10,058 bases of DNA, from NCBI GenBank assembly GCA_027035735.1, contig JALVUH010000049.1, positions 1 through 10,058 on the forward strand. Direction: 5' to 3'. The notes under the pieces were generated by a model. The model searched no databases and had not been told where the DNA came from. It worked only from the letters and a program-made list of their open reading frames with translations. Below are positions 7,059-10,058 of this stretch, one piece after another. Numbering within the stretch: the stretch's first letter is position 1; the number at the start of each line of letters is the position of its first letter. Both the position numbers and the translations under genes were made by a program. Source of the stretch: Nautiliaceae bacterium. Its GTDB lineage: Bacteria; Campylobacterota; Campylobacteria; Campylobacterales; Nautiliaceae.

Positions 7059-7197
7059 ACCTGTTCCTTTTTGGATTATTATTTTAACTATCATTATATT
7101 AGTTAGTATTAGTTTTGGAATCTATTTTTGGCTAAAAAGTTTAATTATAAAGGAAGAGAATGATAACATTAAAAGAAGCTTTGACATTAAGCAATGA
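7051..7197 (+). CDS. Small single-pass membrane protein between ileS and gatA
   Basis: This 48-residue reading frame fills the 101-base gap between ileS and gatA. It starts at GTG (7051), with AAAGAGG at 7038-7044 six bases upstream. It overlaps ileS by 8 bases and gatA by 38 bases. After a short polar start (MDKPVP) there is one long hydrophobic segment at residues 7-28 (FWIIILTII...FGIYFWL), then a basic and charged tail (KSLIIKEENDNIKRSFDIKQ). The positive charges behind the segment suggest N-out/C-in topology. From memory, Campylobacter jejuni has a small membrane protein gene in the same position between ileS and gatA, which supports a real conserved gene. Function is unknown. The C-terminal 12 residues are read from DNA that also encodes the start of GatA, so they are poorly free to vary. 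Confidence 0.72.
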   Translation: MDKPVPFWIIILTIIILVSISFGIYFWLKSLIIKEENDNIKRSFDIKQ

Positions 7198-8509
7198 AGA
7201 GCTTAAAGAGATAAAAAAAGATATTAATGCTAAAGCAAAAGAAAATAAAGAGCTTGGTGGTTATATTGAGCAGTTTTTAGACACAGATTTAAGTGAAAGT
7301 GGAGATGGAGTTCCTATTGCAATTAAAGATAATATAAATGTTAAAGGTTGGGAGATAACTTGTTCATCTAAAATTCTAAGAGGATATGTAGCTCCATATA
7401 ACGCAACTGTAATTGATAAAATGCTAGAAAATGGACTTAGTCCATTTGGTAGATGTAATATGGATGAATTTGCTATGGGAAGTTCTACTGAGACTAGTCA
7501 ATATGGTAAAACTCTAAATCCTCATAATCCAAATTGTGTCCCAGGTGGAAGTAGTGGTGGAAGTGCTGCGGTAGTTGGAGCTGGACTTGCAATTGCTGCT
7601 CTTGGAAGTGATACAGGTGGGTCTATTCGTCAGCCTGCTGCTTTTTGTGGAGTTGTAGGGATGAAGCCGACTTATGGAAGAGTTTCAAGATATGGTCTTA
7701 CTGCATTTTCAAGCTCACTTGATCAAATAGGACCTATTACTCAAAATGTAGAAGATGCAGCAATTTTATATAATATTATTGCAGGACATGATCCAAAAGA
7801 TTCTACTTCAGCACCGGTTGAAAATAAAAAAATAGAATTTAATACATCTAAAAAACTAAAAATTGCAGTAATTGATAACTATATTGAAGAGGCTGATGAA
7901 GATGTTAGAAATGCTATTTTAGATGTAGTTAAAGCACTTGAAAAAGAAGGTCATACAATTATTCACAAAAATCTAATGAATTCAAAAATAGATGTAGCAA
8001 CTTATTATATTGTAGCTACAGCTGAAGCAAGTAGTAATTTAGCTAGATTTGATGGTATGAGATATGGTAGAAGAATTGAAGGAAAAGATTTAAAAGAAAC
8101 TTATAAATTAACAAGAGCTCAATTTGGAGAAGAAGTTAAAAGAAGAATTATGCTTGGGACTTTTGTATTAAGCAGTGGGTATTATGATGCTTATTATATT
8201 AAAGCTCAAAAAGTAAGGCATTTAATTAAAAATGAGTTTGATAAACTCTTTAGCGAAGCAGATTTAGTTTTAACTCCAGTAACACCTACTACAGCTTTTG
8301 AATTTGGTAGCAAAAAAGACCCACTTGAGATGTATCTAAGTGATATTTATACTATTGGAGTAAACTTAGCAGGAGTTCCGGCAATTTCGCTTCCTATTGG
8401 AAAAGATAAAAAAGGACTTCCGATTGGAATGCAGTTAATTGCTAAACATTTTGATGAAGAGACTTTGTTTAATGGTGCAAAAATTGTTGAAGATTTAGTG
8501 AAAGGATAG
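7160..8509 (+). CDS. gatA: Aspartyl/glutamyl-tRNA amidotransferase subunit A
   Basis: GatA releases ammonia from glutamine or asparagine, which GatB uses to convert Glu-tRNA(Gln) and Asp-tRNA(Asn) into Gln-tRNA and Asn-tRNA. Campylobacterota lack GlnRS and generally AsnRS, so the enzyme is expected to be essential. The amidase-signature triad is complete: K56 in AIKDN, the cis-serine S131 in GGSSGGS (129-135), and the nucleophile S155 in SDTGGSIRQPA (150-160). The spacings of 75 and 24 residues match the Staphylococcus enzyme. At 449 residues it is shorter than the ~485 of many bacteria, mostly at the N-terminus, as I recall for this phylum. The ATG has AAAGGAAG directly upstream and lies inside the preceding small gene. 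gatB and gatC are not in this window. Confidence 0.96.
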   Translation: MITLKEALTLSNEELKEIKKDINAKAKENKELGGYIEQFLDTDLSESGDGVPIAIKDNINVKGWEITCSSKILRGYVAPYNATVIDKMLENGLSPFGRCNMDEFAMGSSTETSQYGKTLNPHNPNCVPGGSSGGSAAVVGAGLAIAALGSDTGGSIRQPAAFCGVVGMKPTYGRVSRYGLTAFSSSLDQIGPITQNVEDAAILYNIIAGHDPKDSTSAPVENKKIEFNTSKKLKIAVIDNYIEEADEDVRNAILDVVKALEKEGHTIIHKNLMNSKIDVATYYIVATAEASSNLARFDGMRYGRRIEGKDLKETYKLTRAQFGEEVKRRIMLGTFVLSSGYYDAYYIKAQKVRHLIKNEFDKLFSEADLVLTPVTPTTAFEFGSKKDPLEMYLSDIYTIGVNLAGVPAISLPIGKDKKGLPIGMQLIAKHFDEETLFNGAKIVEDLVKG

Positions 8510-8512
8510 AAG

Positions 8513-9961
8513 ATGAGAATTAAATATAAAGCGTTAACTTTTGAAGATGTTTTACTTGTTCCAAAATATTCAAATGTATTGCCAAAAGAAGTAGACTTAA
8601 GAACTAGATTTACAAAAAATGTAACACTTAATATTCCTATAGTTTCAGCTGCAATGGATACAGTAACAGAAGCTAGAGCTGCTATTGCTTTAGCTAGACT
8701 TGGTGGAATTGGTGTAATTCATAAAAATATGGATATTGCTTCTCAAGCTAAAGAAGTTGAAAAAGTTAAAAAGAGTGAGAGTGGAGTTATAATTGACCCA
8801 ATCAAAATCTTACCAGATGAGCCGATTGCAAAAGCTCATGAGATTATGGCAACTTATAAAATTTCAGGTGTGCCTGTAGTTGATGAAAATAATAAACTTA
8901 TAGGAATTTTAACTAATAGAGATTTAAGATTTGAAAAAAATTTATCTAGAAAAGTAAAAGATTTAATGACTCCAATGCCACTTGTTACAGCAAAAGAGGG
9001 AATTTCACTTGAAGAAGCAGAAAAGATACTGCATGAACATAAAATTGAAAAACTTCCAATTGTTGATGATGAAGGTTATCTTAAAGGTCTTATTACAATT
9101 AAAGATATTCAAAAGAAAAAAGAATATCCAAATGCAAATAAAGATGAATATGGTAGACTTAGAGTAGCAGCAGCAGTTGGGGTTGGAAATGGTATTGAAA
9201 GAGCAGCTGCACTTGTAGGTGCTGGAGTTGATGTAATTGTGGTTGATTCAGCTCATGGGCATTCGCAAGGAATTTTAGATTTAGTAAAAGCTATTAAAGA
9301 GAGATTTGAAGTTGATGTAGTAGCTGGAAATGTAGCAACTGCTGAAGCTACAAGAGATTTAATAAAAGCTGGTGCTGATGCAGTTAAAGTTGGAATTGGA
9401 CCTGGAAGTATTTGTACTACAAGAATTGTAGCTGGAGTTGGGGTTCCACAAATTAGTGCTATTGATGAGTGTGCAGCAGAAGCTAGAAAATATGATGTTC
9501 CAATTATTGCTGATGGTGGAATTAAATACTCAGGTGATATAGCAAAAGCACTTGCAGTTGGTGCAAGTAGTGTAATGATTGGTAGTTTACTTGCTGGTAC
9601 TGAAGAATCTCCAGGTGAAACTATTATGTATCAAGGAAGACAATATAAATCATATAGAGGTATGGGAAGTATAGGAGCTATGCAAAAAGGAAGTAATGAT
9701 AGATATTTCCAAGAAGGAACAGCAGCTGATAAGCTAGTTCCAGAAGGTATTGAAGGTATGGTTCCTTATAGAGGAAAAATTGCTGATGTTATTCATCAAT
9801 TAATTGGAGGACTAAGAGCTTCTATGGGATATGTTGGTGCAAAAAATATTCCTACTTTTTGGGAGAGAGCAGAATTTGTAGAAATTACTACAGCAGGACT
9901 TAGAGAATCTCATGTACATGATGTAACTATCACAAAAGAAGCTCCAAATTATCATCAATAA
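8513..9961 (+). CDS. guaB: IMP dehydrogenase
   Basis: GuaB oxidises IMP to XMP with NAD, the first committed step of GMP synthesis, as a cytoplasmic tetramer. The 482-residue length is standard. The barrel start carries LTFEDVLLVP (8-17) and SAAMDTV (45-51). Two CBS modules follow at about 95-203 (ISGVPVVDENNKLIGILTNRD, then IEKLPIVDDEGYLKGLITIKD, each cut by the barrel). After them come DSAHGHS (245-251), the catalytic loop GIGPGSICTTR (294-304) with C301, ADGGIKYSGDIAKALAVGA (333-351), YRGMGS (381-386) and the flap SNDRYFQ (394-400), whose Arg-Tyr pair activates water. The start lies three bases after the gatA stop codon, with AAGGA at 8502-8506, so it is co-transcribed with gatA. It is the last gene of the plus-strand run. 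Confidence 0.97.
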   Translation: MRIKYKALTFEDVLLVPKYSNVLPKEVDLRTRFTKNVTLNIPIVSAAMDTVTEARAAIALARLGGIGVIHKNMDIASQAKEVEKVKKSESGVIIDPIKILPDEPIAKAHEIMATYKISGVPVVDENNKLIGILTNRDLRFEKNLSRKVKDLMTPMPLVTAKEGISLEEAEKILHEHKIEKLPIVDDEGYLKGLITIKDIQKKKEYPNANKDEYGRLRVAAAVGVGNGIERAAALVGAGVDVIVVDSAHGHSQGILDLVKAIKERFEVDVVAGNVATAEATRDLIKAGADAVKVGIGPGSICTTRIVAGVGVPQISAIDECAAEARKYDVPIIADGGIKYSGDIAKALAVGASSVMIGSLLAGTEESPGETIMYQGRQYKSYRGMGSIGAMQKGSNDRYFQEGTAADKLVPEGIEGMVPYRGKIADVIHQLIGGLRASMGYVGAKNIPTFWERAEFVEITTAGLRESHVHDVTITKEAPNYHQ

Positions 9962-9981
9962 AGAGCTAAAATAGCTCTTTT
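9960..9981. terminator. Short hairpin at the convergent ends of guaB and the next gene (probably a weak bidirectional terminator)
   Basis: AAAGAGCTA-AAA-TAGCTCTTT (9960-9980) forms a perfect 9-base-pair stem with a 3-base loop, followed by one further T on the plus strand before ACT. The uridine run is short and mostly part of the stem, so termination strength is uncertain. The guaB stop codon TAA (9959-9961) enters the left arm, and the minus-strand gene's stop codon TAG (9968-9966) lies at the inner end of the same arm. Confidence 0.62.
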
Positions 9982-10058
9982 ACTATCTCAAATCTATTAG
10001 CAGTCATTATATGAATTTTTGGATGTTTTTTTAAAAGTTTTTGAAATAGATTACGACT
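9966..10058 (-). CDS. C-terminal 30 residues of an unidentified convergent gene (runs off the window)
   Basis: Reading the minus strand from the window edge, only one frame stays open. It gives 30 residues ending HPKIHIMTANRFEIVKELF and a TAG stop inside the hairpin shared with guaB. The piece is basic (NLFQKLLKKHPK) and looks like a helix, a strand (KIHIMTA) and a final helix (FEIVKEL), as at the end of a soluble alpha/beta protein. The two other frames hit stop codons within a few codons of the edge. The convergent placement and compact spacing (4 bases between the two stop codons) support a real gene. I do not recognise the family. Confidence 0.6.
   Translation of the reverse strand, partial: SRNLFQKLLKKHPKIHIMTANRFEIVKELF

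Noticed and set aside
8982..9167. 61-codon plus-strand frame within guaB
   Set aside because: It is a lysine-rich out-of-frame shadow of the CBS region of guaB.
1..10058. Mobile element, CRISPR, defence island or horizontally acquired block
   Set aside because: No repeats arrays, integrase or transposase motifs, tRNA genes or change in base use were seen. All complete genes are core metabolism or translation genes in compact operons.

Overview
This is an AT-rich window (roughly 30% GC by eye) of densely packed housekeeping genes. It looks like chromosomal core DNA from a member of the Campylobacterota (Epsilonproteobacteria). The codon use, short proteins, near absence of intergenic space, extended TGnTATAAT -10 boxes without obvious -35 boxes, and the order ileS, small membrane protein, gatA, guaB beside a cinA-like gene all fit that group. 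From memory this order resembles the Campylobacter jejuni ileS/gatA/guaB neighbourhood. The genus cannot be fixed from the sequence. A Nautiliales-type organism (Nautilia, Caminibacter, Lebetimonas) is a guess.

Left half, minus strand (3426 down to 1): a tightly coupled operon of cinA-like, ribB/ribBA-like, hemH, dtd and the start of an exported-protein gene that runs off the window. Consecutive genes overlap by 4, 4 and 29 bases and then are 1 base apart, so translational coupling is likely. The products serve NMN recycling, riboflavin precursor synthesis, haem synthesis and D-aminoacyl-tRNA clearance. Two of these proteins carry a second domain that keeps the family outline but has lost its known catalytic residues: the C-terminal GTP cyclohydrolase II-like part of RibBA and the N-terminal MoCF-like part of CinA.

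Centre (3427-3473): a 47-base divergent promoter region. A perfect 17-base palindrome there holds TATAAT on both strands.

Right half, plus strand (3474-9961): ppk2 (polyphosphate-dependent nucleotide kinase), then ileS with its own extended -10 box, a 48-residue single-pass membrane protein overlapping both neighbours (GTG start), gatA (amidotransferase for Gln-tRNA and Asn-tRNA) and guaB (IMP dehydrogenase). The ileS-gatA block supplies aminoacyl-tRNAs; guaB makes the XMP precursor of GTP. The plus operon ends at a small hairpin that also contains the stop codon of a convergent, truncated minus-strand gene.

I see no mobile element, CRISPR array, RNA gene, defence system or sign of horizontal transfer. 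Nothing here amounts to a clearly new system. The points most worth a second look are the two degenerate domains, the overlapping small membrane protein and the shared divergent promoter palindrome.
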